A DNA stretch of 64,000 bases. Origin: Ottelia alismoides. Taxonomy: Eukaryota > Streptophyta > Magnoliopsida > Alismatales > Hydrocharitaceae. A model generated the notes under the pieces. That model worked only from the letters and a program-made list of their open reading frames with translations, had not been told where the DNA came from and did no database searches. Position numbers and translations under genes: made by a program. This document shows positions 20,744-33,649 of the stretch, in pieces (position 1 is the first letter of the stretch; each line of letters starts with the position of its first letter). The stretch covers positions 1 to 64,000 of the forward strand of contig JAZKJV010005553.1 of the NCBI GenBank assembly GCA_037367405.1, given 5' to 3'.

Positions 20744-23239
20744 TTGAGATGGCTCAAAGAGGGTGATGCGAATATGGCTTTCTTTCACCGTGTGACTAGT
20801 AGCAGAAAGCGTGCTAATTTGATGCGGGCTATTTCCATTAATGGTGTTCAGGTTTGCGGGGAGAGGGAGATGGGGATTGCCATCGCGGATCTCTTCAAGC
20901 GCTTCTCATCGAATTGCTCCCTGCGTAGGTGGCGCTGGCTGGGTCTTGGGGCACCTTCTCTGTCGGCCTCCGACTCTGGGCTTTTGACTCGCCCCATCTC
21001 TTTGGAGGAGGTTAAGGAGGCTGTGTGGGATTTAAATGCTGATTCCTCCCCGGGTCCGGATGGCTTCTCGGTGGCATTTTATCGTGATTTCTGGGAGTTG
21101 GTGGCCAATGATGTTATGGAGGTGGTGTCCGAATTTTGTGTGGGTAACTCTGGGTTTGATCGGATTAATAGGACAACATTGTTTTGATCCCTAAATCCAC
21201 GGCGACACATCGTATCGAGGATTATCGGCCTATCTCCGTCTCTAATGGTATTTATCTTATAGTTGCTAAAGTCTTAGCCAAGCAGCTGGCTCGGGTTCTG
21301 GACTCACTTGTCTATCCGGCCAGGCTGCTTTCATTAGGGGCAGGCAGATTGCGGATTGCATTGCGGTGGCTTCGGAGTTGGTCGCTGAATGGAAGAACGA
21401 TCACAAGAAGGGGGTTCTTTGGAAGGTCGACTTTGCTAAGGCGTACGACCGCTTGGAGTGGCGGTTTTTGTGGTCTGTTCTGAGAAGGCGAGGATTCCCT
21501 GAGGTCTGGATTTTGTGGATGCGTAGGTGCGTCACCACTGCCTCCCTCTCGGTGTTGATCAATGGTCGGGCGGTCGGTGGCTTCTTCCAGCCAAGAAGGG
21601 GTGTGCGCCAGGGGTGTCCCCTCGCTCCCCTCCTCTTTGTGTTGGCTTCGGATGTCCTGGCGCGTATGGTGGATCGCGTAATTGAGGCTGGGCTGTCTAA
21701 CGGATTCTGTAACGGCGCACTCTGTGTGCCCTTAATCCAATTTGCGGACGATACTATTTGCTTTATTTAGGGTGGCACTGCTGAGGTCTCCGGTATGGCG
21801 ACCACTCTCGACCTTTTCAACGAATTATCGGGGATGATGATTAATGGCTCTAAATCCAAGGTGATTCCCTTCGGGATGTCGCAAGAGGAGGCGGCGGAGT
21901 GCGGAAGGTTTTGGGGTCTCCTCCAGGTGAGCTTCCTATTGATTATCTTGGCTTTCCTTTGGTGGTGGGGCGGGTCAGGATCCAGGATTGGCGCTTGATT
22001 GTTGAGCGCGTGGAAACACACCTTGCTGGTTGGCGAGCGGCTTTGCTCTCTAGAGGGGGTCGTCTTGTTCTTCTCAAGTCTGCGCTTTCCTCTATTCCGA
22101 TATACTTCCTCTCTGTTCGTCGTATGCCGGCGGGGATTCGTTTGAGGCTTGAGCGTTGTATGCGACGCTTTTTGTGGGGAAGGAAGGGGGAGGAGGGTAG
22201 GGAGCTACATCTGGTGGCCTGGGATGAGGTTACTAAGTCAAAGCGAAATGGTGGCCTGGGTGTGCGGATGCTGGAGGTGGTGAATGATTCTCTTTTACTC
22301 AAGTGGGTGAGTAGAATTTGGGGGAAGGGTGATAACTTCTTCATCTCTGTTCTCAGGGAGTTCTTGGGCGATGCTAGGCTGGGGTTGGTGCGAGGGCAGG
22401 GGGGCGAGAACGTTCGTCATTCTCCGTTTTGGCATAATGTGCTGGATGCCTTTGCGAGGAATGTTTCGCTGTTTATCCCGGTGCTGGGGAAGGGGGATTC
22501 TTTCAAGTTTTGGATTGACGATTAGTCGGGAAGAGGTCCTTTGCAGGAGCGCTTCCCGCGGTTGTTTGCTTTAGCGTCTGATAAAGATGCGTCGGTTGCC
22601 GATTGCTGGTTGGATGATTGCTGGTGTCCGCGCTTTCTCGCGAATTTCTCGGACCAGCGGATTGATGATTTTGTTTCTCTGTTGGACGCCCTTCGTGACT
22701 ATGCTAGGCCGAACGAGGGCGTGGATCACTGGACTTGGAAGGACGGTCCTTCCTCCACGCGCAAGGCTTATCGGGCGCTGGTTCCTCCCCCTCCAACCGA
22801 TGCTGCTCTCCTTGTGCGCGATTGTTGGTTTTTTTGGAGTCTGCGGCTGCCTGAGCGCATTGGTTTCTTCCTTTGGCTTCTTCGCAGACGGAGGTTGGTG
22901 ACGCGTGATTGCTGTGCTAGACTCTTCGATAACATCAATGCTAACTGTATCCTCTGTAATTTGGAGGTGGAATCTATTGATCACCTTTTCTTCGGATGCC
23001 ACTTGGTTCGAGGGATCTGGGATGACTTGTCTTGGACGAGGTCGGACAACCTTTCTGCTTTTTGCGAGATTTTATGGAGCAACAGGAACAGGGCTAGGAG
23101 AGATTTTTTGGCCCCCATTGCAAGGCTGTGGTGCATTTGGCTGGGAAGGAACGATGCTCTCTTCTCCGGTCAACGGTTCTATCGGGAAAATATTATTATC
23201 TATTGCTCGCGCATTCTGGATGACTGGTGTACGGTGTAG
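20744..23239 (+). pseudogene. LINE-D ORF2, RT and zf-RVT domains
   Basis: Four long frames follow one another. 20744-21187: RWLKEGDANMAFFHR and SPGPDGFSVAFY. 21184-21483 and 21366-21770: YRPISVSNGIYLIVAKVLA, KVDFAKAYDRLEWRFL, RRGVRQGCPLAPLLFV and FADDTICFI with the catalytic ADD intact. 21899-22525: DYLGFPLVVGRVRIQDW and GRKGEEGRELHLVAWDE. 22541-23239: WTWKDGPSSTRKAYRAL, LRLPERIGFFLWLLRRR and zf-RVT (CILCNLEVESIDHLFFGC). A few indels and the stops at 21768 and 22523 inactivate it. The endonuclease is missing through 5' truncation. Confidence 0.92.
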
Positions 23240-23373
23240 GCTGTGGGTCTTGTTCTTGTGGGTTGGCGTTGTTCGGTTACTTTTTCATTTCCTCTTTCGG
23301 ATATTCTTCACTTTTTTCCCCTTCTCTTCCCTTCGTTGTAATTATCTTTGTTTCTTTTCTTTTATATTATATT

Positions 23374-23419
23374 GGAGCGAACACCATTGAGTGTCTCCCC
23401 TTTTTTTTGAGCCTAAAAA
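23374..23419 (+). other. LINE-D 3' hairpin and tail
   Basis: ggag (23374-23377) pairs with ctcc (23395-23398), and acac pairs with gtgt inside it; a T run and gcctaaaaaa follow. The LINE fragment at 33045-33092 has the same plan (gggg-acac-loop-gtgt-cccc, then tttt and ctaaaaaaa). Likely the RT recognition structure. Confidence 0.6.
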
Positions 23420-24245
23420 AAGAAGCTTAATAGAACTGCCGTCAACCTTGACGCTCACCTTCGCTGCTGATAAGAACTCATTCAACCGCCGCTTAACATC
23501 TCCCTCTCTACTCTCTCGCTGCCGAGGAATTCCACTCTACCGAGCCTAGCTCTCTCTTTCCCTCGGAAAAGTCCAACCTCCCGCGAACAAGGCAGAGTCC
23601 TCTGGCTATAGAACTCCTCCCGTCTCGCTTGCTAGCTAGAACGAGAGAGAGGACTGAGGTAACTGCCTGACTATTATATTCGAATTGTCAGGAGAGAGTG
23701 GAAATCCTGTGGCGCGACTGATCCAGCGGGGAGTTGAAGCAGCTTTCACCGGTGACCCTAGGGCTCATTTCATCTTTCTTTCCATTTCTTTATGGTGTGG
23801 AAAATTGAGTACTCATTCTTGAAATGTCTCATAACTATTTATTATAATAGTTGATAGACGGACGCGGGAACAGAGACATTTTGTTGTTGAGCGGCTCAGC
23901 GGATTTGCTTTTCAGAGAGGGTAAGTAACAACCGAATTTCTCCTCAAATTCTCAAATCACGATGTGAGACTCCCCGTTCTTCCGGAGTCGAACGACCATA
24001 GATCTTCCTCATCTGCTGTCCGGAAATTGACTTTGGGATCCATAGGCAGGCACAGAGGATGGCTTTGGACCTAGAAGACCTGTCTCCTCGACTAATTTCC
24101 GTTTCGACATAACTAGTCCTTATGAGAGACGAGAGAGAGGGGAAGAGATCAACTACCATCGGTATGCTCCCAGGTACCTGTCATTGTGATCCGTTTGCCA
24201 GAACCAAGGGGTCTTTCAGTGGTCACGAACAATCGTCCTTTTTGA

Positions 24246-24392
24246 GAAAAATTGTATTGTGTCTATGTGGCGATTGGGCAGAAACGCTCGACTGTGGCAC
24301 AATTAGTACAAATTCTTTCATCAGCCAATGCATTGGAATATTCCATTCTTGTCGCTGCCACCGCTTCGGATCCTGCTCCTCTCCAATTTTTG
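24246..24392 (+). pseudogene. atp1: Mitochondrial atp1 fragment (ATP synthase alpha)
   Basis: 49 codons read [19 protein letters not shown] then [19 protein letters not shown] and [11 protein letters not shown], a central part of the F1 ATPase alpha subunit. Plant mitochondria encode this as atp1. The flanks are unrelated, so the piece was already a fragment, perhaps in a rearranged mitochondrial region. It has no start or stop of its own and is not a gene. Confidence 0.9.
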
Positions 24393-25460
24393 CAGGTGAG
24401 CGTCAAAGCGAGGGCTGAACTTGCGAGAAGAACTGCTTACAGGGGTCTGGAAGTCTAGGCTTTTGGTGATCACATCGCTCTGACAGCTAGCTCCGAGAAT
24501 AGAAGAGCGAAAGCGGAGTAAATGAGTCGACCATACATAGTAGTAGAGTGGGCGGTATAGCAGTACAGTATAGGTCTTGTGACCTGGTGAGAGGGTCACT
24601 GCCAACTTGGTCCGGGCTTGCTTTAGATATTTGATTAAGGTGACATTTCTTTATGTTATTTGTACCTGTTATTATCACGTATTATTCTACGGATGAGTGC
24701 TATTGGAGTAGTCGGTCTGGCTCTGAACCTACGTGCCTTTCCTTTCCGTTCCTACTAATAGGTTGGCCAGGAATCTCTATCTCCGTCCTTACCTATTAGT
24801 AGTTAGGAGTCAGACCTTCTTGCTATTGGTGCCTACGGCAAGGAAGGTGAGACCCCCTTAAATATATCGCGATTAGAAAATGAAGCCTACTTTATTAGAA
24901 ACCTGGGGACATTGGGAAGGGGCTTATATGACAGGTAAGCTCGGGTGCAGGCTGTCTGCCCCCGCCGGTCAGAGACTTTCAAACTATTTGATCTCAATAA
25001 AGGAGAGAAGAAAGATGCCATCTCCTTCCTCCATCTCCCCTCTTTCTGCCTGAGCTCCTCGCCCGCATGACAGAGCACATGCTCGATTGTCCGATGCCCC
25101 TCCTTACCTACCCGGCTGAGCCTCTGATGGGAGGGGGGGTCCGCTTCAAACCAATTCAATCCCCTCCCTCTACTTTGATATTCCGTCAATATATAATAGG
25201 GCATGACTTATTAGCCTCGTTTACCAGAGGGTGCGAGTGAAGTTGTAGAAAGGAGCGGACAACAATCAAGGTCTGAAGCTCGGGAATAAATACAAAGGCC
25301 AGCGCACTAGCTTATCTATGATTACCTGCGCCCAACTCCAACAATCTTTCATGGGGTGGGGACCTAGAATTACTACTGGCATAGTTCGTTCCAACCTCTT
25401 TCCCCAATTATATATTACGGGTCAAAAGACTTTGACTTTTGGGACTAGTTTGCCCTAGCT

Positions 25461-25724
25461 TTGGGAAAGTTTGTTTATATCGCGGAAGTACTTCTCTCAG
25501 GTCTCGATGCTTCCCCACTCCCTTTTCAGGTCAGTAAGTGGACCTTCCTTCTGGATAGTGGTATCGTAGGATCTGTCGTGCTTGTCGCGTTTGATTTTGA
25601 TGGTCACCTACGCTCATTTATCCCTAAGCCAAGAAAGCCTGGTACGACCTATTACCCTTACGGGGCCCAACTCTTCGATATATTTCTTGCTGGAAATCTC
25701 CCTGATCCCACTGATAATGAGTAG
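25461..25724 (+). CDS. Unrecognised small ORF in mitochondrial segment
   Basis: 87 codons, starting [20 protein letters not shown] and ending [20 protein letters not shown]. No hydrophobic membrane segment or known motif is evident. Its composition is more protein-like than neighbouring frames, so it could be a fragment of a mitochondrial or plasmid-borne gene, but a chance ORF is just as likely. Confidence 0.2.
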   Translation: MGKFVYIAEVLLSGLDASPLPFQVSKWTFLLDSGIVGSVVLVAFDFDGHLRSFIPKPRKPGTTYYPYGAQLFDIFLAGNLPDPTDNE

Positions 25725-28700
25725 GACCAAATAATTCGATCGGGGTAGTTGCTGAACCATACCACATAGTTCCAGTTAAGAAGAGAACGAAGGCACTTCG
25801 ACAATGAATTTCCTTCTTCTTTACCCCCGAACTGAATTCCTCTTCCTATTCTTTCGTAGTCATAGATGAGGAAAAATCTGTATCCTCCTATTAAGTAGGA
25901 GACATGGAGTTCCCTCCCAAAGGGCTTGGGAAAAGGACTCGACGAGGCTTGTGCGTTTAAGGTTGTTGTACACGGTCCGCCCTCCCAGGAATCGAAGTGA
26001 GTCTTTATTGCTCCTCCCAACGTCACTATAAGCTCACATCCCAGGGACCCCTTACCGCGAGATATTTCCCGGAAGAAGGCCAGTTGGACTAGTGACTGCA
26101 TTTGCCCTCGACCACTAGTAAGGGCAAGCAAAGCTTTCGTTTTCATTCCCCCCTCAAGAGACTCCTCTTCGACGAGAGCTTTGGGAACCCTTAATATCAA
26201 TATTCAATCCACCCCTCGATAGACCGGAGTTGGTTGTATTCTTCCCATTGACGAGAGGACTTCTAGTACTCCACGCCCCACCATGACTTTGTCTGTTCCC
26301 GCTACTCCCATTTGTCGAGATAGGATGAGCCCAGGGAAGCCCCGGGTCTTTGGTTTCGGCTTTGACCCTAAGCCGAGCTCTGACCCAATCAGTCCCATCC
26401 AACCTTGTCCTAAGAGGCTTTTCTAGACAGCTTTGACTTCACCATGGAAGGAAGTTTTTGCGCAGTAGGGTGAGAAGGGGAGACTTGTTCGTAGTTGACC
26501 GGAGGGTGGGGGACTCTCTGAAGTCGCAGATATCGTAAATGCTTTACACTTCACAGGCTTCGCTTCGGAGTCCGACCTCACATAAGGGTACTTCAAGGAT
26601 TTCACGAAATCGGGAATAAGGTGACAAAGCACCTTATATATGAGAGCTGGCAGGCAGAAGAGTCCATCTGAATGATACGGAATACGGAATTCAGTACCTA
26701 CGGATCCCGACCCCTCTGGGGCTTTTCTTTCGGTGCGTCAACGAACCGGCGACTCACTGGCTTGTTGCAGCGGTCTCTGTAAGGACTCCATGATGGCTGG
26801 TTGGGATGTCTAAACCACTAGCCCCCGACAGCTCAGCATTTATGGTTGGAGGCATGAAAGGGGAATCGAAGACAAGCGAGCAATGACCAACGACCCAACG
26901 AGACTGAGCTTGGCGAAGAGTGGAATTTGATAGATTGCCCAAGTGAAAATCAAGAAGGTTTATATTCGCCACTATATATTCTAGCTGGGTAGTCTCTACT
27001 TTGCCTGTGGCCAGGTTAGACACAAGAGAAGGAAGGACTTTAGCAAAGAAAGGGGACGTAGACGTGTAGTCGGCCAGAGACTCAGGGCACTGGCTTCAGC
27101 TTCTTCTGACTGTGTTCCCTTTTGCATATACCCTCAGATGCAGACTATGCTGGTTGCCCAAAGAACGAAAGTGTCGTACATTGCCGGAATTTCACCAAGC
27201 TCAAAAAAGGCCGAGGCGGTTCAGCGCGGTCCGTGGGATTCTTCCAAAAGGTCTAAGAGCGGGCCTCTCATGTCGAGTAGCGTCTTTCTTTTTTCCGGTA
27301 CAAGTCGAATTCCAATCTCCGTCTCGCAAGTCTGGGTCGAGGGGTTACCTAACCCCACCGATCAGGCAAGCAAGGTGGCCAACTAACCTCTTTCTGGCTA
27401 TACCCCTGCCCCATATCCCCGTGGCTCATGAACTCATTAGATGAGGACATTGAAGTAGCAATAGTTCACGCTGTGCTATCTCAGCCTCAAGCTCAGCTGT
27501 CCACTTTCATGACACTGGGGGCCAGTCAAATATACATGTGAAATGGTCCTTCATTCACACTCCACTCTCGACAGGACTAGGACTAAGGCTAAGGGCACAG
27601 ACCACCGACACACTGAGACCTCTATGAGGGGACTGAGCAATCTCATTCATAGGTGAGGCCATTTCTCAGAGGGGAATTAATAGGTCTCGCCTATAGTGGA
27701 CTTGCCTCTTCGAGGAGCCTTTGAAAAAGAAGCTAGGGGTCAATCGACATCCTTCTTTCACCATATCGTATGCTTGCTGCCGGGAAAATGCACGAAGTCT
27801 TTTTGCGTTAAGGAGTCCATCCTGCGCGCTGACGCGACTGCCCGAGCGAACCCTCCTCATGCCGATTTCCTGAGACCTGCCCGATATCGCGTAGGTGGTC
27901 ATCAAACCGTAGGGAAAATGGGAAAAGTAGAAAAAGGACAGGAATTCGCAGGGCGACTAGGATGATTGAATGTATATTCTGGCTCCGTTCTCAATGATGC
28001 GGAAATGGCCTTGGAAAAGGGGGTCAATCTTTCTTTCTTCATCCCCTCTATAACTAGTAGGTCATGACTTTAGACATCTGGGGTCATGGTAAGGTTTTAT
28101 TGATTGTTAGAATTTCTAGTCTTTTTGATCAAATGAAATTCGGGTCTGAGCTTTCTATTTGGGGTTCTTGGATGGATACTAGGTGGGCCCTATGCTTATC
28201 GACCCCTGCTGTGCTCTAGCTAATGCCTTCCCTAGGTTTTGGGCGAATAAGGTCAGTCACTCCAGGCCTGGGGACCGCGGCGCTTTCCTTCGGCTGTAAG
28301 CATCAAGCAGGAGGTTTGGCACCTCGATGTCGGCTCTTGACCACTTGGGGCTGTAGTATGTTCCAAGGGTTGGGCTGTTCGCCGATGATTATGAGAAAGT
28401 TCAATATGATCTTGCGTGCGAGATGATCGATGATAAGGCCCATCACCAAAACCAGGTCACTCGATTTAGTTAGTCTTGTCCAATCGAATCCCATTCTATT
28501 CTATTCTTGACTCATTCCGTCCAGTCGATTTCTCGGAGAGAATTAGATCTATTCGAAACTTCCGGTCCCATATCCCTAAGCTCGGGATGCCTGGACATAC
28601 GGGCCGGGAAGAGGAGAGATCCTCTCTTCCTACTGGTCTGAGCCGGAAGATGGATCTGGTGACTGGTATCGAAAGCTCGGAGCTTCTTGTGAAAGAGGAA

Positions 28701-30151
28701 AAAGAGGAGAAATGCGAGTTGATTCTTTGACTGTGAATTCCGACTAGACGGCTACTTCACTTCATTCAAACTCTCGCGTCCCGAGTCCTAGACCCTAGGG
28801 CTCTATCATAGGGCGCTTTGACAGACCGATTCCTCTGCATCCCAGGGAGACTATTGAGAAGGGGGTGGCCGGAATCGTCGACCCGCTCTATTCTACCATT
28901 ACCCACACCCTTCCTCTTCTTCTATAGTAGTGCGAAAGGGGGTAATTGAGATTGAGAACACCAAGACCATCTTCTCCTGTGCGGAATGACGCGTGAGTGG
29001 CTGTATAAGAGCCCTCTAAAAGCAGCGTGATTAGTTCTCCATATTTAATCGCAGTAAGAAAAGTCAGATTTTTGAGCATTCAGAAATCCCGTCTAGATTA
29101 GGGCATTCTTCAAACTAGATGTTAGAAGGAAACCTAATGGAAACCACTCTGTCTCCTACGTCTAATTATGAGAGCCTACTGAAAGCGCCGCAGATTGAAT
29201 GGACTAGAAAGAAGCACGAGTCCGAGTCCTCAGTCTGTCTGTCGCAGGTACTCCTAGCTGTCTGGATACATCAATCATTCCCCTCTTTTGCTTTCCGAAG
29301 ATAGGGAATATGGGCACGTACTGCACCTCTCATACAGTCCGCTCCTGCAAAATCCTTATATGAGGGCTCTTTGATAGCGGTTCAACTTATATATGCTTAA
29401 CACACTTTTTGATTCTTTCTCCCTAGGAATTTTCCTGATCCTTCACTTGCCAGCAAGTCCGGTGCGGTTAGCTAGTAGTACTGTTCGAATGAGTTGGAAA
29501 ATCTTGATAGCTTTCCCGGAACTTCCCTTAGCTTACGCACCTATCTGATCTTCTCGCTGCTCTGCATCCTTCCTTCCCCTCAGTCCCTAGCCTTGCAACT
29601 TACCGACTACTCCCCTCATGGAAGATGCCCACAGCTGCCTTTCTTAGGTCACCTCAATCTACATATTCTAGATAAAAGCCTGCCCGCACAGACTTCACAT
29701 CAAATGCGGAGGCGGATCAAAGCGGGATCAAGAAGTAGAGTGGATTGGAGAAGATCCTTTCTTTTTGATATATTTGATCTTTTGAAAACCATAGCCCAAA
29801 TATATAGTGGCCTTTTCAGTTCATATCGCGATGTGATGAATATTGATATAAGTGGATCAAATGAGGTTTTTTAACTCATCCTTAGGCATCTCCCAAGGGT
29901 CTGAGAAGGGACTGAGTCAAGCGTATAAGGTCCGAGTGGGACTAGGCTATCGCGATAGGTGTAGGAGCCAAGCTCAGTCATACAGGTGAGCTCAGTTTAG
30001 AGGCAGAAGGTAGTGTCGGCCACGCTTGACGAAGTGAACATCAGATAAGGGGTAGTCAGGTGCGAAGCAATTGCCCCCGGGGGAGGGAAGAAGAAAATGG
30101 CTTGTTCCGTTCGCCACGCACCCATTCACTTGCAACTCGTATTATAGCTAA

Positions 30152-30331
<180 letters not shown>

Positions 30332-30769
30332 TGACCCGGGACGAGAAGAGAAAGACGTCGGACCGGCGGGCGTCGATCGAGTCAAGCCGACGCCCCAAGA
30401 GGTTAAACAGGAAGGGGACATGATCAATAGAACCTGGCAGGATCTGGGCTGGGATAGTGGCGCCCATTCCTAACCAGTTCCGGAAGGTGAAGAAGCATAA
30501 GCGAAAAAGGCGATGCGGTACGAGACAGAGCGGCGGACCCGAGAGCGGTCCCAGGTATATAGTAGGAGTCAGAAGCCGGATTCAACGAGTATCCCAAGAA
30601 TCTGATATATATTAGTCGGCAGCACCCTCAGCGAACCTAGACTCTGTCATCTGTGAAAAAAGAGTGAAGGGATAGTTGACACTATCCAGTTCAACAGACA
30701 CGGAAGATGGACAAGTTTCAGACAAGATATATATGCAGAATGTCGCATTTCAGATAGTTCTAACTTGAT

Positions 30770-31150
30770 TTTGGCGTCATTGTATAATAGCTCGGGTGCT
30801 TCTGCACATGATGAATTATGTGCATGACTTCGGGATATTCATGCAAAAATTCTTGGATTAGCTTGAGTGGTTGGTGGTGACTTCAATGCTACTCTATTTT
30901 CCGAAGATATCAAAGGGGTAGCAGCAGATTAGACATGGGATCCCATCTCTTCAAAGAGTGGTGACATAACTAGAGTTAGAGGTTTTGGATGCTTTGAACA
31001 ACGAATTCTCGCGGAGAAACTCATCTTCTTTGTCACAGATTGATCGGTTTCTTTATTTGATTGTCTCTAGAGTTGTTCCCAGTGACTTTAGTTCAATCCC
31101 TACCTCATCATTGTGATTTGACATTGGTGAAGGTGGTCATGCATCCTTCT
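30770..31150 (+). pseudogene. LINE-C endonuclease, C-terminal part
   Basis: In mixed frames this reads ILASLYNSSGASAHDELC, GGDFNATLFSEDIKG and SQIDRFLY, the second half of an L1 endonuclease (GDFN and the IDRFL end motif). It begins about 11.5 kb after the N-terminal half at 19272, on the same strand. Pairing these halves is inference from order and orientation, supported by each half missing what the other holds. The copy decays after 31150. Confidence 0.68.
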
Positions 31151-31314
31151 TGTTTTGATTTCCTTAATTTAGGTCTAGGGATGTGTGTGGCCTCATGGGT
31201 TTTCCCTAATCTCACAGGGTTTCCATTTAAATAACTAAGTTCTTCATGCGACTTTTTTCTACAACATATAATGTTTAGGGATTTTTACACCACAAACTCT
31301 AAAAACTGTCGATT

Positions 31315-31428
31315 ACCTTCTATACCTTGAAAATATCATAATTGTCACATGAACCCCGCAAACCTGTTATACCTTCTGGACCCTGAAAACATCATAATTA
31401 TCACACGAACCTTCGAAACTTGCTAACT
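31315..31428 (+). repeat. Imperfect 57-bp tandem pair
   Basis: ccttctataccttgaaaata... and ccttctggaccctgaaaaca... run head to tail, each continuing with tcataatt and cacatgaacc-like text. The pair lies in a gene-free stretch (31151-31660) with no other recognised feature. Confidence 0.55.
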
Positions 31429-31667
31429 CTTACACCACGAACCCCATTGTCCGTTAATAATGGATGGAACCCGTAAAAAAAAACAAATATACCCTTATTA
31501 TTTATGAAATTTACAAAATTAGCATTCCCCTAAATTTGCTCTCCAACGTATTCCCTTCTCCTCTCTCTCCACAACCACACCAATGGCAAACCCATTCAAA
31601 CCACAACCCTCATCCCCTCCACCATGAATGCTGCCCAGTTCCCGACGATGCCGTCATACGATAAGGG

Positions 31668-31915
31668 CCCGTTCGGTAGGAGAATAAGCAGGAATAAGGA
31701 TGGAGAATAAGGGGATTAAGAGTCTATTCTCCGTTCGGTTGGAGGATAAGAATAAGGAGAATAAGGTGAAATAAAAGTAGGTAAGGTGAGATAAAGATAG
31801 GAATAAGAGTGAAATAAGATGGAATAATGAGGAATAGTCGTACCATTGGGAACCGTGTCAGGAGGAGAATTAGCTCCTTATTCCAGGGCCTATTCTCCAA
31901 CCAAACAGGGCCTAA
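31668..31915. mobile_element. Tourist-like MITE (PIF/Harbinger type)
   Basis: Left end gggcccgttcggtaggagaa and right end ttctccaaccaaacagggcc are imperfect inverted repeats. A 3-bp taa flanks each side, the TWA target site of PIF/Harbinger. The interior is purine-rich with many ggaataagg motifs, about 245 bp in all. No coding capacity. Confidence 0.82.
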
Positions 31916-32690
31916 GGGAGTCATCACAAGGGAGGTCAACCCATTGAAGATACCCCAATCTCCTTTCTATTGCAAAGGAGTCGCCATGAGACACCTTGAG
32001 CTCCTGAACAAGAACCATCAACACGATAACACCAAGTACATCAAGCTCCACAAGCTTTATAAGATCGAGGAGGACGATACCTCTGATCTCGACTTTGACC
32101 TCGACTCCAGCTCCGAGCCCGTCTTCGAGATTGGACTCAAAAGCATCAAGCGAAAGACCCCCATCCACATCTGCATGCGCATCGCTTACTGTGAATGAGA
32201 CCTTCGAATTGAGCCTGTAGATGAATGAGAAGGATGCCCAAACGATTGCAGGCTACGGGGAGGCGGAGCAAGCAGCTTCGAGGAGCGATACAAGACCGAT
32301 GATGTTGGAGTAGACATAGGACAATGGGTGCTGGATGGCGTCACAATGCCGACCTGGACGACGAGGTGAAAGACTTGGGTGAAGGGGACGATGTCGAAGA
32401 GCTTGTGAAGGAGGGCAACATCATTGGTGTCGCCTTCCATGACAAAGATGTGTTGGCGTTGGATGAGGGACTGGCGGGAGCGCTTGAGGGAGGGTCGTAG
32501 AAGGAATTGAAGAAGCGACACCAAGGACAACATCACTGTGGCGACAGAGGGTGAGGGAGCAGTTGGAGTCGATGCTTGTAGCGTCCTGACAAGGACGGAG
32601 AGGGAGGAGGGGTGGCAGACGTTTCTGATAAATATCCTTTGTGCACAGAAGACGTTTTATGATGAGGGAGGGACACCTGTGCATGTCTCT
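31916..32690. other. Unrecognised open region with frames on both strands
   Basis: The plus strand frame 31827-32198 begins inside the MITE and reads MRHLELLNKNHQHDNTKYIK and an Asp/Ser-rich stretch. The minus strand has overlapping frames at 31890-32168 (valine-rich) and 32186-32536. The segment is richer in GC and more codon-like than its surroundings, so it may be a captured gene fragment. I do not recognise the product, and strand and phase are undecided. Confidence 0.25.
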
Positions 32691-33092
32691 TTGCGGATTT
32701 TCTAATAAATATCCTTTGTGCGAATCCCATATTAAGACAGATGATCACCTTTTCTTCCACTGCATGAAGACGACCGTAATTTGGTCAGAGATTGACGTGG
32801 ACTAGCTAAACATACATATTCTGGACCTTTTTTAGATCTCCATGTGTGAGCCAAAACATCGTTCTAGAGAGGAACTCTTGTGGCGTATTACAACACTCTG
32901 GGCAATTTGGCTTGCTAGAAATGGTGCACTCTTTTCTTTACAACATTTTTACTTTGAGAATGTAATATTTCATTCCAAGACTCTTCTCGAGTTGTGGCTT
33001 TTGTAAGTCTTCTTATAACTTTTTTTATGTTTTTTAACATATTTGGGGCAGACACCTTAGTGTGTTTCCCCCCTCTTTTGACTAAAAAAATA
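32690..33092 (+). pseudogene. LINE-E 3' fragment with zf-RVT end
   Basis: Reads CESHIKTDDHLFFHCMKTTV, RSREELLWRITTLWAIWLAR and FYFENVIFHSKTLLELW, the C-terminus of plant L1 ORF2. Then comes a hairpin (gggg 33045, acac, gtgt, cccc 33068-33071), pyrimidines and ctaaaaaaa. The 5' truncation point near 32690 is approximate. No target duplication was found. Confidence 0.8.
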
Positions 33093-33640
33093 CATGTTGA
33101 AATACAAATTACTCAAAAAGTATAATATAGAATTGTTTATATAGATGGTGTTAATGCAATTGCAACCAATTATATATGCCCAAATATGCTTGTGACGGGG
33201 AATGAGTACTTGCAGAGGTTGTGATTGATGAGATACCTCGAATCTTAACCTGTCTGTATGTTTAATTCAATTCTAGTTAGGTCCGCGCTTATGATCTCCC
33301 TCATTATGGGGGGAGCCCCCCGTTCGAAACGAGGGTTGAGCCTAGCAGGGTAAGTCTAAAGGGGGAGCATGTAACCTCTCCCCTATGGGATTCGAGGGTG
33401 GAGCCTCTGAAATCATATCGAAGATGTTTATACAATTTGAGTTGGTATCTAACAAAATTTATACATAACTTAAGAACATTACAAATAGTTGTATGTAATT
33501 TAGCATATACAAATCGTGCATTTCAAGTTTCTTATAAGAGGAAGAGGACTCGTCAATGTAGCGATATAAAAATCTCTTTGAAAAAATGCTCAAGCGACGT
33601 TAGGAGGAATATCGATGACATTGGATTAAAGTTGGGAAGC
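33093..33640. other. No recognised gene
   Basis: AT-rich except for 33290-33370, which has a strong hairpin (ggggggagccccccg) and a gttcgaaacgaggg stretch resembling a pol III B-box. A SINE remnant is possible, but no A-box or tail was found. Confidence 0.3.
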
Positions 33641-33649
33641 TTTTTTTAG

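Larger units (their letters stand above)
20536..23419 (+). mobile_element. LINE-D, 5'-truncated L1 inserted in the NUMT
   Basis: Flanked by a perfect 17-bp duplication aagaagcttaatagaac (20519-20535 and 23420-23436). The copy ends with a hairpin, a T run and gcctaaaaaa. The body carries most of RT and zf-RVT. Its first 80 bp contain shuffled copies of the flanking target sequence (aataggcgagtggaatagg), a messy 5' junction. Long open frames make it one of the least decayed LINEs here. As it lies in the NUMT, it inserted after the mitochondrial DNA arrived. Confidence 0.93.

Noticed and set aside
33290..33370. A tRNA gene near gttcgaaacgaggg
   Set aside because: No A-box at proper spacing and no clover-leaf; only a local GC hairpin.
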